A program made the position numbers and the translations under genes. A DNA stretch of 11,436 nt from an uncultured Erysipelotrichaceae bacterium (lineage in GTDB: Bacteria > Bacillota_I > Bacilli_A > RF39 > UBA660). The stretch lies in assembly GCA_902768065.1 (NCBI GenBank), contig CACXJP010000054.1:1-11436 (forward strand), in the 5' to 3' direction. How positions within the stretch are numbered: position 1 is the stretch's first letter; every line of letters begins with the position of its first letter. Shown one piece after another: positions 1-5,642 of this stretch. The notes beneath the pieces were generated by a model, which was given only the letters and a program-made list of their open reading frames with translations, was not told where the DNA came from and did not search any database.

Positions 1-312
1 ATAGATAACTATGCTGGGAAAGAGTTATTTGATATATTAAGAATTATCCATAAAAAGATTATTATAATTTCATCACATATAGATGAAACTCTAAAGAAGA
101 AGTATTTAAAACAGTATAATAATGTATTATTTATAAAGAATGATTCTTACCATGATAGATTTATTATCATAGATCGAAAAATGGTTTTCCATTCAGGAGC
201 ATCATTTAAAGATCTAGGAAAGAAGTGTTTTGCAATAAATGAAATAGAAAACAAAATTGAAAATGATAAATTAATAAATGATGTTATTAAGAATTGCAGT
301 ATAGATAATTAA
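1..312 (+). CDS. ORF6N-domain protein, C-terminal part (5' end outside window)
   Basis: This frame is open from base 1 and gives 103 residues ending in TAA. It is the C-terminal region of an ORF6N-domain protein, identified by comparison with the gene at 10334, which has the N-terminal ORF6N domain and then the same C-terminal region. The visible part contains YHDRFIIID and HSGASFKDLGKK, a conserved tail of many ORF6N proteins that looks like a phospholipase-D-fold half (inference). ORF6N is a DNA-binding domain known from phage antirepressor-like proteins. This copy keeps the HSGASFKDLG segment that the copy at 10334 has lost. A 68-nt spacer and then repeat R1 follow the stop. The family call is firm; the biological role is unknown. 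Confidence 0.8.
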   Translation: MDNYAGKELFDILRIIHKKIIIISSHIDETLKKKYLKQYNNVLFIKNDSYHDRFIIIDRKMVFHSGASFKDLGKKCFAINEIENKIENDKLINDVIKNCSIDN

Positions 313-380
313 TAATATTTATGTTAATATTAATTTGTAAAACATATTAGTAATAAATATATAATAATAGCAACAATTAT

Positions 381-499
381 GACATTATCTTCACCCTAGA
401 ACCAGTGTAGTTCTAGGAGTATAAGAACATGTTCTATTGACCTAGTACAGGCCTAGACAATATGTTCTTCGCCCTAGGGCAGGGCATTGCGAGAGTGTC
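381..499 (+). repeat. Repeat R1, family A (attC-like cassette boundary)
   Basis: This is an intergenic structured repeat after the ORF6N gene. The outer arms are GACA (381-384) and TGTC (496-499). Inside are a perfect 8-bp hairpin CCTAGAAC (395-402)/GTTCTAGG (410-417) and a second pair AAGAACAT (423-430)/ATGTTCTT (462-469), with ATTG/CAAT nested within it. It ends with the palindrome GCCCTAGGGC and the shared core CATTGCGA (485-492). Nearly the same element (R8) follows the other ORF6N gene at 11234. TTGACC (437-442) with TATGTT further on could be a weak promoter, but this is not convincing. Confidence 0.75.
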
Positions 500-524
500 T
501 GTATATTAGAGAGGAGATAAATAT

Positions 525-809
525 ATGAGAAAAAAAATAGGATTTATATTATTAGTAATAGCTATTATACTATTATCATTTATAATAATGTTGAATTTGT
601 ATTGGATTATTAGAATAGTTTTTTTTGGAGTAACATTTGGAGGTAAATATCCGGATTCAATCTGGTGGGGTGAAGTATATTTACACGGCTTAAGTGGTAT
701 AAAACAATACTATTCTACATATGGATCTATATTACTTCTTACTGAACTTCCCATAGCAATTATATCTATTATTTATCAATTTATATATTTTAAATTTTTG
801 AGAAAATGA
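525..809 (+). CDS. Small membrane protein, 94 aa
   Basis: I do not recognise the family. The protein has a very hydrophobic N-terminal segment (about residues 5-35), a polar middle with aromatic residues (KYPDSIWWGEVY), and a second hydrophobic segment (about 67-90) ending in a basic tail. It is therefore probably a two-pass membrane protein. The ATG start is supported by AGGAG at 512-516, at normal spacing. It lies 32 nt after the CATTGCGA core of R1 and is followed by repeat R2, so it is the single gene of one cassette-like unit. The next unit also encodes a small two-pass membrane protein, but the sequences are not obviously related. The function cannot be told; immunity- or stress-type accessory roles are only speculation. 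Confidence 0.65.
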   Translation: MRKKIGFILLVIAIILLSFIIMLNLYWIIRIVFFGVTFGGKYPDSIWWGEVYLHGLSGIKQYYSTYGSILLLTELPIAIISIIYQFIYFKFLRK

Positions 810-842
810 TATTATATTAACTTCAAATAGAGAACTTTTCAG

Positions 843-950
843 TTAGCACTAATATGCAAACAACCATGATAGTTTCATATCTAGGAAATATTCCTAATAC
901 TGAAACAAGGATAGAGCACTTAGCACTGACACTGATACAACCCATTGCGA
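843..950 (+). repeat. Repeat R2, family C (attC-like cassette boundary)
   Basis: The outer pair is TGCAA (855-859)/TTGCG (945-949). Inside is a long hairpin: GTTTCA (872-877)/TGAAAC (901-906), a 4x4 internal loop, then TAGGAA (882-887)/TTCCTA (891-896) around a 3-nt loop. TTAGCACT occurs twice as a direct repeat (843-850 and 920-927). The unit ends in the shared CATTGCGA (943-950). The layout matches R7, in which both hairpin stems and the outer pair are kept while the sequence differs. Confidence 0.75.
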
Positions 951-980
951 AAGTATCACAGTTTTAGAGAGGAGATAAAT

Positions 981-1235
981 GTGAAAAAATGGAAAATAGT
1001 AAAAATATGTACTACAGTTTTTTTAATACTTTTTATTATTAGATTGATTATTGATGCTATAATGTGTATGAAGATGACATATCCCCATCCCATGTTAGGC
1101 ATAGACGCAAATAATTGGACAGATCAGTTTTTTGTAGATATAGCATTTATTTTAGTAATATGGGGTGTACCTTTAATAATTGATATTATACTTTTAGTAA
1201 TATCATGTGTTAAAACTAAGAAAAAAAACAATTGA
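981..1235 (+). CDS. Small membrane protein, 84 aa (GTG start)
   Basis: This is an unrecognised two-pass membrane protein. A hydrophobic segment (about residues 5-28) follows a basic N-terminus (VKKWKIVK). A short outside-type loop with PHPMLG and NNWTDQF comes next, then a second hydrophobic segment (about 50-78) and a lysine-rich tail, giving a positive-inside pattern at both ends. The frame is open further upstream through the repeat core, but the GTG at 981 is chosen because GAGAGGAG (967-974) lies six bases before it. This is the same leader layout as in the other units, 30 nt after CATTGCGA. The stop is TGA. Repeat R3 follows. The function is unknown. Confidence 0.6.
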   Translation: MKKWKIVKICTTVFLILFIIRLIIDAIMCMKMTYPHPMLGIDANNWTDQFFVDIAFILVIWGVPLIIDIILLVISCVKTKKKNN

Positions 1236-1277
1236 TGAATATAAAATATAATAATTAACTTAATAATGTAATATTTT

Positions 1278-1389
1278 GACATATCAAAAACCAATAGACA
1301 AGGTTGGTAAACTATTTGCTTTAGGAATGCAAAGACCCACGAACATGTAAAAAGTGACATGTCAAAAACCCACGGTCTAGCCATGTTGA
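1278..1389 (+). repeat. Repeat R3, family B with altered 3' core
   Basis: Family B repeat, close to R5 and R6. It contains TAGAC (1295-1299)/GTCTA (1375-1379), the small hairpin ACCAA/TTGGT around AGACAAGG, and the family segment TGCAAAGACCCAC. It differs at the core: instead of CATTGCGA it reads CATGTTGAA, and the left arm has TCAA (1284-1287) where R5 and R6 have GCAA. The pairing partner becomes TTGA (1386-1389), so complementarity is kept. The next gene does not start at the usual distance. Confidence 0.65.
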
Positions 1390-1552
1390 AACAGTATCAG
1401 TACTATGTCGTAAAACCGTTGAAAAATAAAGAAAAATGGGGAAACTTCCAAAAGAATATGTTTAAATAATAGAATCTTTCAAGAAAACTCAAATGGAAAA
1501 AGAAAAGATAGTGTCTATGATAAATATAATTAAAGAAGAACATGTGTTATAA
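1383..1552 (+). pseudogene. Short decayed coding remnant after R3
   Basis: The stretch between R3 and the Nudix gene carries fragments that look once coding, but no intact gene. ATG at 1383 opens 28 residues (MLKQYQYYVVKPL...). In another frame, from 1436, MGKLPKEYV, a TAA (1463-1465), and then a lysine- and glutamate-rich stretch (ESFKKTQMEKEKIVSMINII) runs to a TAA at 1550-1552. A frameshifted and nonsense-mutated small gene would explain this, but random open frames in A+T-rich DNA could do the same. I recognise no family. Confidence 0.25.
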
Positions 1553-1569
1553 TTAATATGGAGGTAAAA

Positions 1570-2031
1570 ATGGAATATATTAAAAAAGTAAGGCAGTATA
1601 TTGGGCATGATCCAATTATTATATGTGCATGTGGCTGTTTAATATTCAATGAGAAAGGACAAGTATTGCTTCAAAAAAGAAGTGATGATGGTTTATGGGG
1701 GAATCCAGGTGGATCAATGGATATTGGCGAATCAATATATGACACAATAATTAGAGAAATAAAAGAAGAAACAAATTTGGACATTAAAAAAGATAATTTA
1801 AAAATATTTAATATATATTCCGGCGAAGAGCAACATCATATTTATCCTAACAAGGATGAGGCATATTTTGTTAATATTATTTTTGAAACTAACAAATATG
1901 AAGGAGAAATAAATATAGATTCTGAGAGCTTCAAATTAAAATTTTTTGATTTAGATAATTTGCCAAAAAACATAACAAAGCCATTTGAATGTGTAAAAAG
2001 AGATTTATTAGATATAAAAGAACAAAAATAA
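1570..2031 (+). CDS. Nudix hydrolase
   Basis: Nudix family proteins hydrolyse nucleoside diphosphates linked to another group, using a divalent metal held by the Nudix box. The box is clear: GSMDIGE, then REIKEET and NL, matching G-x5-E-x7-R-E-U-x-E-E-x-G-U except for Asn in place of the final Gly. It lies at about residues 48-70 counting from this start. The preceding GLWGNPGG segment is typical of the (di)nucleotide or mutator-type group. The substrate cannot be told. ATG 1570 is preferred over the in-frame ATG 1558 because GGAGG (1560-1564) lies five bases before 1570 and overlaps the upstream ATG. The product is 153 residues, a normal length. Unlike its neighbours it does not follow a repeat core directly; R3 and a decayed stretch lie between. 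Confidence 0.9.
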   Translation: MEYIKKVRQYIGHDPIIICACGCLIFNEKGQVLLQKRSDDGLWGNPGGSMDIGESIYDTIIREIKEETNLDIKKDNLKIFNIYSGEEQHHIYPNKDEAYFVNIIFETNKYEGEINIDSESFKLKFFDLDNLPKNITKPFECVKRDLLDIKEQK

Positions 2032-2127
2032 AAATGAATGCTATAAAAAAGGCAAAAGATATTTTTTGTTAAAACATTTTATTTCATAATGACTAATATT
2101 TTTAATTTCAAATATTCATTTTTTTAG

Positions 2128-2220
2128 TATGTTTTTTGGAATAAAGATGAAGTAGCTATGCGTGGTATTCTTGAAGATTATTTGGAATATTTTTGTTTTT
2201 TCGATTATTCAAGCAGATGA
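2128..2220 (+). pseudogene. Possible 3' remnant of a lost gene
   Basis: The 382-nt stretch between the Nudix stop (2031) and the GNAT start holds no intact gene. Bases 2128-2220 translate to a coding-looking stretch (FWNKDEVAMRGILEDYLEYF) without a start codon, bounded by TAG at 2125 and TGA at 2218. A terminator-like hairpin overlaps its end and repeat R4 begins 50 nt later, exactly as for real cassette genes. It may be the tail of a deleted cassette gene. No family is recognised. Confidence 0.25.
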
Positions 2221-2235
2221 AAAAAACTGCTTTTT
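2211..2235 (+). terminator. Weak intrinsic terminator-like hairpin
   Basis: AAGCAG (2211-2216) pairs with CTGCTT (2227-2232) around a 10-nt A-rich loop. The U-tract is short (TTT to 2235, then GG). It is a modest candidate, supported mainly by its place at the end of the remnant frame ending at 2220. Confidence 0.35.
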
Positions 2236-2272
2236 GGTAATGTATAATAAATTTAGAAATTGAAAAATGCAT

Positions 2273-2381
2273 ATGTTCCTGATACGCAATCAACCCTGGC
2301 AGTTTTGTGTATAGGAACATGTTTTTAAATATGAAACATGGTTAAATGACCTATTCCTGAATAGGTGACCACCCATTGCGA
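2273..2381 (+). repeat. Repeat R4, family C-like (attC-like cassette boundary)
   Basis: The outer pair is CGCAAT (2285-2290)/ATTGCG (2375-2380), a perfect six base pairs. Internal perfect pairs are CATGTTT (2318-2324)/AAACATG (2334-2340) and ACCTATT (2349-2355)/AATAGGT (2360-2366) with a CCTG loop. A longer pair, ATGTTCCT (2273-2280)/AGGAACAT (2313-2320), crosses the outer one. The left part, GATACGCAATCAACC, resembles R7. The right end is the shared CATTGCGA (2374-2381). Confidence 0.7.
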
Positions 2382-2413
2382 AAGTATAGCAATTTTAGAA
2401 AGAAGGTAAAATT

Positions 2414-3205
2414 ATGGAGAGAGTATTTAATTGTTCCACATGTTGGAATATGCAATACGAATTATTAAATGGTATGTTTTTCGATACAAAAGAAGAAACA
2501 AAAGATTATATTTTATGTACTTCGAAAGTAATGGATGATTATTTTTGGAATATGGCTTATTTAAAAACCGAAGCAAATGAAGATATAATATCTGAAATAG
2601 AAAAAAAATTAAAAATAATGAATCGTATTCCTGCCATTTATATTGGAAAAGATGATCAATATTATGAGGATAATAAAAAATCTATTTTGAATAATGGATA
2701 TAAACTAAATGATACTGATGTATTTATGATTTTAACGGATTATAAAAATATTGATATTAATATAAGAATAAAGGTAGTAGAAACAGAAAGCGAATATAAC
2801 GATTTTATGCAAGTATTAGCATCTGCTTATAATGATAATATTGAAAATTCAAACGAAAACGTATATGCGGATGCTGTTACGAAATGTTACTACGATGCTG
2901 TAAAAAATTCAATGAATAACGGAAAAACATTTCACATTATTGGCTATAACGAAGATAATATTCCAGTTAGTGTAGCTACACTTAATATCGTTGATGGTGT
3001 TGGTGGTATAAATAATGTTGGTACAGCACAGGGTTTTTGGAATCGAGGGTATAGCAAGCAAGTATTTTCATATTTAATAAAAATCTTTAAAGAGCATAAG
3101 GGTGAAAATTTATTGCTATGTACGGAATATCATACAAAGAATCAGACATATTACGAAAAACTTGGATTTAAAGAAATATATGTTATGGAACAGTATATGA
3201 AATAA
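2414..3205 (+). CDS. GNAT-family N-acetyltransferase
   Basis: A 263-residue protein that would transfer an acetyl group from acetyl-CoA to an amine on an unknown acceptor. The GNAT fold is in the C-terminal half (about 115-260). Strand residues VATLNIVDGVGGINNVGT lead into the acetyl-CoA loop, QGFWNRGYS (206-214), which fits Q/R-x-x-G-x-G/A in loosened form (G-x-x-x-x-G-Y). The usual closing motif, TYYEKLGFKEI, is at 245-255. The first about 110 residues look like a second, degenerate GNAT-like half, which would make this a two-domain type (inference). The start is supported by AGAAGG (2401-2406) and lies 32 nt after the CATTGCGA of R4. Repeat R5 follows. Acetyltransferases are common integron cassette cargo. 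Confidence 0.85.
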   Translation: MERVFNCSTCWNMQYELLNGMFFDTKEETKDYILCTSKVMDDYFWNMAYLKTEANEDIISEIEKKLKIMNRIPAIYIGKDDQYYEDNKKSILNNGYKLNDTDVFMILTDYKNIDINIRIKVVETESEYNDFMQVLASAYNDNIENSNENVYADAVTKCYYDAVKNSMNNGKTFHIIGYNEDNIPVSVATLNIVDGVGGINNVGTAQGFWNRGYSKQVFSYLIKIFKEHKGENLLLCTEYHTKNQTYYEKLGFKEIYVMEQYMK

Positions 3206-3240
3206 CATATTTGTTTTAATAGATTTATAATGCATAATTT

Positions 3241-3359
3241 GACTATGCAAAAACGAATAGACAAGGTTGGTAAACGATTGGTTTTAGGAATGCAAAGACC
3301 CACGAACATATAAAAAACGAGATATCAAAAACCCACGGTCTAGCCATTGCGAGAGCGTC
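3241..3359 (+). repeat. Repeat R5, family B (attC-like cassette boundary)
   Basis: Three nested complementary blocks in the right order: GAC (3241-3243)/GTC (3357-3359), GCAA (3247-3250)/TTGC (3347-3350), and TAGAC (3258-3262)/GTCTA (3338-3342), separated by unpaired spacers. The centre contains AGACAAGGTTGG and TGCAAAGACCCAC, both shared with R3 and R6. The shared core CATTGCGA is at 3345-3352. Confidence 0.78.
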
Positions 3360-3389
3360 ACGATTTTAGAAAAGAGATAAGGTGAGATA

Positions 3390-3917
3390 ATGATAATAAA
3401 TTATTCAGATCAAGAAGTAATAAAAAATCAAAAATCAATATTTTTAGCAGGTCCAACTCCAAGAGGAGAAAATGTAGAATCATGGAGAACTAAAGCTTGC
3501 AATATAATAGAACAACTAGGATTTGATGGAATAGTATATGTTCCAGAATATTCAACATGGAAACCCAAAGCAGATTATGCAGATCAAGCACAGTGGGAAA
3601 GAGACGCATTATCCAATGCTTCAGTAATAGCTTTTTGGATACCAAGAGAACTACCAGATATGCCAGCTTTTACGACAAATGTAGAGTTTGGTTACTGGAT
3701 TCATACAGGAAAAATACTATATGGTAGACCTGATGAAGCAAAAAAGATTAAGTATCTTGACTGGTTATATAAAACAGATACAAATAACGAACCATATTCT
3801 AATTTAGAGGAATTGTTAAATGGTTCTATGAATTTGGCAAGCCAGCTTGGTGTTAATAACGAAAATGAAATATTACCATTAGAAAAAAGATTGATTATGA
3901 AAAGGAAAGATACATAG
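3390..3917 (+). CDS. Nucleoside 2-deoxyribosyltransferase-like protein
   Basis: A 175-residue protein of the nucleoside 2-deoxyribosyltransferase superfamily (the NDT-like group). Members cleave or exchange the glycosidic bond of (deoxy)nucleosides or nucleotides through a covalent sugar-enzyme intermediate. Visible features are the N-terminal nucleotide-binding strand and loop IFLAGPTPRG (17-26), then W-R (32-33), VPE (51-53) and the segment WERDALSNASVIAFWIPR (69-86). The last, TTNVEFGYW (95-103), carries E99 as the likely catalytic glutamate. The substrate is unknown, and cassette or phage-borne relatives may act in nucleotide salvage or in altering nucleotide pools (inference). GGTGA (3381-3385) is the likely ribosome binding site. 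The stop is only 4 nt before repeat R6, so gene and repeat form a tight unit. Confidence 0.85.
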   Translation: MIINYSDQEVIKNQKSIFLAGPTPRGENVESWRTKACNIIEQLGFDGIVYVPEYSTWKPKADYADQAQWERDALSNASVIAFWIPRELPDMPAFTTNVEFGYWIHTGKILYGRPDEAKKIKYLDWLYKTDTNNEPYSNLEELLNGSMNLASQLGVNNENEILPLEKRLIMKRKDT

Positions 3918-3921
3918 TTTT

Positions 3922-4041
3922 GACTATGCAAATAACCAACAGACAAGGTTGGCAGATTGTGCGTGTTGACTATGCAAAGACCCACAGTCATATAAAAAAT
4001 GATATAGCAAAAACCCACGGTCTAGCCATTGCGAGAGTGTC
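3922..4041 (+). repeat. Repeat R6, family B (attC-like cassette boundary)
   Basis: Nested pairs are GAC (3922-3924)/GTC (4039-4041), GCAA (3928-3931)/TTGC (4029-4032) and AGAC (3941-3944)/GTCT (4020-4023). There is a local hairpin CCAAC/GTTGG around AGACAAG. GACTATGCAAA occurs twice (3922 and 3968) and a third diverged form (GATATAGCAAA, 4001) comes before CCCACGG, so the family contains an internal direct triplication. The core CATTGCGA is at 4027-4034. Confidence 0.78.
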
Positions 4042-4065
4042 TGTATATTAAAAAGAAGGTAAAAT

Positions 4066-4641
4066 ATGAAAAATATATTTCTAACATCATGCGGAATTAT
4101 AAATAACGAAATAAAAAAAGAATTTTATAATGTTATTACTAAAGATGTAAAAGATATAAAAGTATTATATATAACAACTGCATCAGATGGAGAAGCAGAC
4201 TCAGATAAAACATGGATGGAAGAGGAATTTCAAACTATATTAGATTTAGGTATTTTAAAAGAAAATATAACTGAGCATAAAATAGGAAATGAAATAAATA
4301 TAAACGAGTTTGATGTTATGTATATGATGGGTGGTAATACGTTTTATTTATTAAATATTATAAGAAAAACTGGATTTGATAAAAATATAAAAGAGTTTAT
4401 TAATTCAGGGAAAATATATGTTGGATCATCTGCAGGGAGTGAAATATTAGGTAACTCTATTGATGTTGCTCTTGGTTATGATGATAACAATGTTAATATG
4501 ACAGATTTTACAGGATTAAAAATAGTAGATGGTTTAATAATACCTCATTGTAATAGAAAAGAAGATTTTATAAACAAGTTAAAAAATGAAACAAATGAAA
4601 AGTTATATTTATTATATGATGGAGAAGGAATAAACATCTAA
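4066..4641 (+). CDS. Peptidase E / S51-like protein (class I glutamine amidotransferase-like fold)
   Basis: A 191-residue protein of peptidase family S51. The family includes dipeptidase E (alpha-aspartyl dipeptides) and cyanophycinase; the substrate here is unknown. Motifs are the N-terminal strand LTSCG (6-10), YITTAS (35-40), MMGGNTFYLL (87-96), and the nucleophile elbow GSSAGS (120-125) with Ser122 as the expected catalytic serine. The catalytic-type His161 is in GLIIPHCNR. The protein ends at LLYDGEGINI, a little earlier than is usual for the family, so the last strand may have been trimmed near the repeat junction (inference). AGAAGG (4054-4059) supports the start, 31 nt after the R6 core. 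Repeat R7 follows within 20 nt. Confidence 0.87.
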   Translation: MKNIFLTSCGIINNEIKKEFYNVITKDVKDIKVLYITTASDGEADSDKTWMEEEFQTILDLGILKENITEHKIGNEININEFDVMYMMGGNTFYLLNIIRKTGFDKNIKEFINSGKIYVGSSAGSEILGNSIDVALGYDDNNVNMTDFTGLKIVDGLIIPHCNRKEDFINKLKNETNEKLYLLYDGEGINI

Positions 4642-4660
4642 ATATGAATTAGCATTAATA

Positions 4661-4724
4661 CGCAAACAACCTGGATTGTTTTATATTTAGGAAATATTCC
4701 TGATATTGAAACAACCCATTGCGA
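4661..4724 (+). repeat. Repeat R7, family C, shortest and best-folded boundary
   Basis: The outer pair is CGCAA (4661-4665)/TTGCG (4719-4723). Inside is a long hairpin with arms 4676-4693 and 4697-4714 and a 3-nt ATA loop. 15 of 18 positions can pair, counting two G-T, with a 3x3 internal loop in the middle. The stem ends are TTGTTT/AAACAA and AGGAA/TTCCT. The core CATTGCGA is at 4717-4724. Its size and bulged-hairpin form are the most attC-like of the set. Confidence 0.8.
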
Positions 4725-4753
4725 GAATGACTGTATATTAGAAAGGAGATAAT

Positions 4754-5152
4754 ATGAGTGATTTTAAAGTAACTATTAATTGCAAAAAATGTAATGAAGA
4801 CTTTTCTCTTATTCATCATGGTTTGATTGATATTGATAATGATAAAGATGAACTAATTTTTACAAAAGCAACTGATTCTGAAGGTAAAATTGTTATTCCA
4901 GAAATACCATATGGAAAGTATTACATTTTAGAGAAAAATGCTCCTGAGGGATATAAATTAAATCCAGATTAGATGTGATTTGAAATTAAAGAAGATGGAC
5001 AAATAGTTTAATGTACAATGAAAGATGAAATTATTGTTTCTGATACTTAAAAAAACAATAAACCAGTTGTTGAAGTTGTTTATTTACTAATATTATTAAG
5101 TGGTGTTGGAGTTGTTATATATGCAAACAAAAAAATAAAAGAAAGAGTCTAA
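4754..5152 (+). pseudogene. Decayed SpaA-like surface protein fragment
   Basis: ATG 4754, with AAAGGAG at 4742-4748, opens 72 residues. They resemble the last part of a SpaA/prealbumin-like surface domain: KATDSEGKIVIPEIPYGKYY and then LEKNAPEGYKLNPD, the classic T-D-x-x-G and E-x-x-A-P-x-G-Y pattern. The same frame then meets TAG (4970), TGA (4976), TAA (5009) and TAA (5048), but it stays readable to TAA 5150 without any frameshift. The end is IIVSDT, then a hydrophobic segment (VVYLLILLSGVGVVIYA) and a basic tail (NKKIKERV), a typical wall-anchor-type C-terminus. The original start of a large adhesin is missing. It follows the R7 core by 29 nt but no repeat follows it; the IS begins at 5155. 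Confidence 0.75.
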
Positions 5153-5165
5153 TTATAAAATGTAA

Positions 5166-5214
5166 CCTATAAAGTGGACTCTTAAAAAAAGAGAGACCTA
5201 CTTTATAGGTTTTT
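5166..5214 (+). terminator. Terminator-like hairpin inside IS left end
   Basis: A perfect 10-bp stem, CCTATAAAGT (5166-5175) with ACTTTATAGG (5200-5209), is followed by TTTTT (5210-5214). It would stop transcription arriving from the array, a common arrangement at insertion-sequence ends. Confidence 0.55.
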
Positions 5215-5255
5215 ATTATGTCTTGTTGTATAATATAAGAAAGTTGGTGATAACA

Positions 5256-5642
5256 ATGTCTAAAATACTATTTACAGATGCTCAAGTAAAAAAATTAAGT
5301 AAAAATAAATGGATTAAAAATATTACTAATAAAGGAATAACGTATACTGATGAATTTAAATATAAATTAGTAAAATAATGTGAAAATTATAAAAAATTCC
5401 CTCAAGATGTATTTAGGAAATGTGGTATAGATTCCGAGATAGTTGGAGAAAGAAGATATAACAATGCAGCTAAAAGATGGAGAAAACAATTAAAAAATAC
5501 TGGTGAAATAGTAGATACTAGAACTACTAAATCAGGAAACACATTAAAACGTGAATTATCAGATAAAGAAAAGCTTGAACGAGCTGAAGCAAAAATAAAA
5601 TTACTTGAAGCAGAAAATGAATTATTAAAAAAAACGAACTGA
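5256..5642 (+). pseudogene. IS3-family transposase OrfA, interrupted
   Basis: The frame from ATG 5256 reads as a typical OrfA. It has an N-terminal segment (MSKILFTDAQVKKL), ITYTDEFKYKLV, and an HTH region with YKKFPQDVFRKCGID and AAKRWRKQ. A C-terminal leucine-zipper coil (ERAEAKIKLLEAENELLKK) closes it. A TAA at 5376-5378 falls inside the HTH region, where a sense codon such as Glu or Gln is expected. At the end is an A8 run (5627-5634) before C, matching the A-rich slippery site that makes the OrfAB fusion in this family. TATAAT at 5229-5234 may be the element's -10. Confidence 0.8.

Noticed and set aside
485..507. Promoter within the shared core and leader (TTGCGA and TATATT)
   Set aside because: The two boxes are only 9 bases apart, far below the usual 16-18.
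525..1235. Mycoplasma code with TGA as Trp
   Set aside because: TGA ends several supported genes at natural places while Trp residues are encoded by TGG.
1124..1384. Minus-strand open frame of 86 codons
   Set aside because: It lies across the 3' part of a supported + strand gene and repeat R3, has no clear ribosome binding site, and shows composition expected of the opposite strand.
3701..4018. Minus-strand open frame of 105 codons
   Set aside because: It is antisense to the NDT-like gene and repeat R6; a chance frame.
381..4724. CRISPR array
   Set aside because: The repeats are long, differ between families and are separated by whole genes of varying size; there are no short regular spacers.
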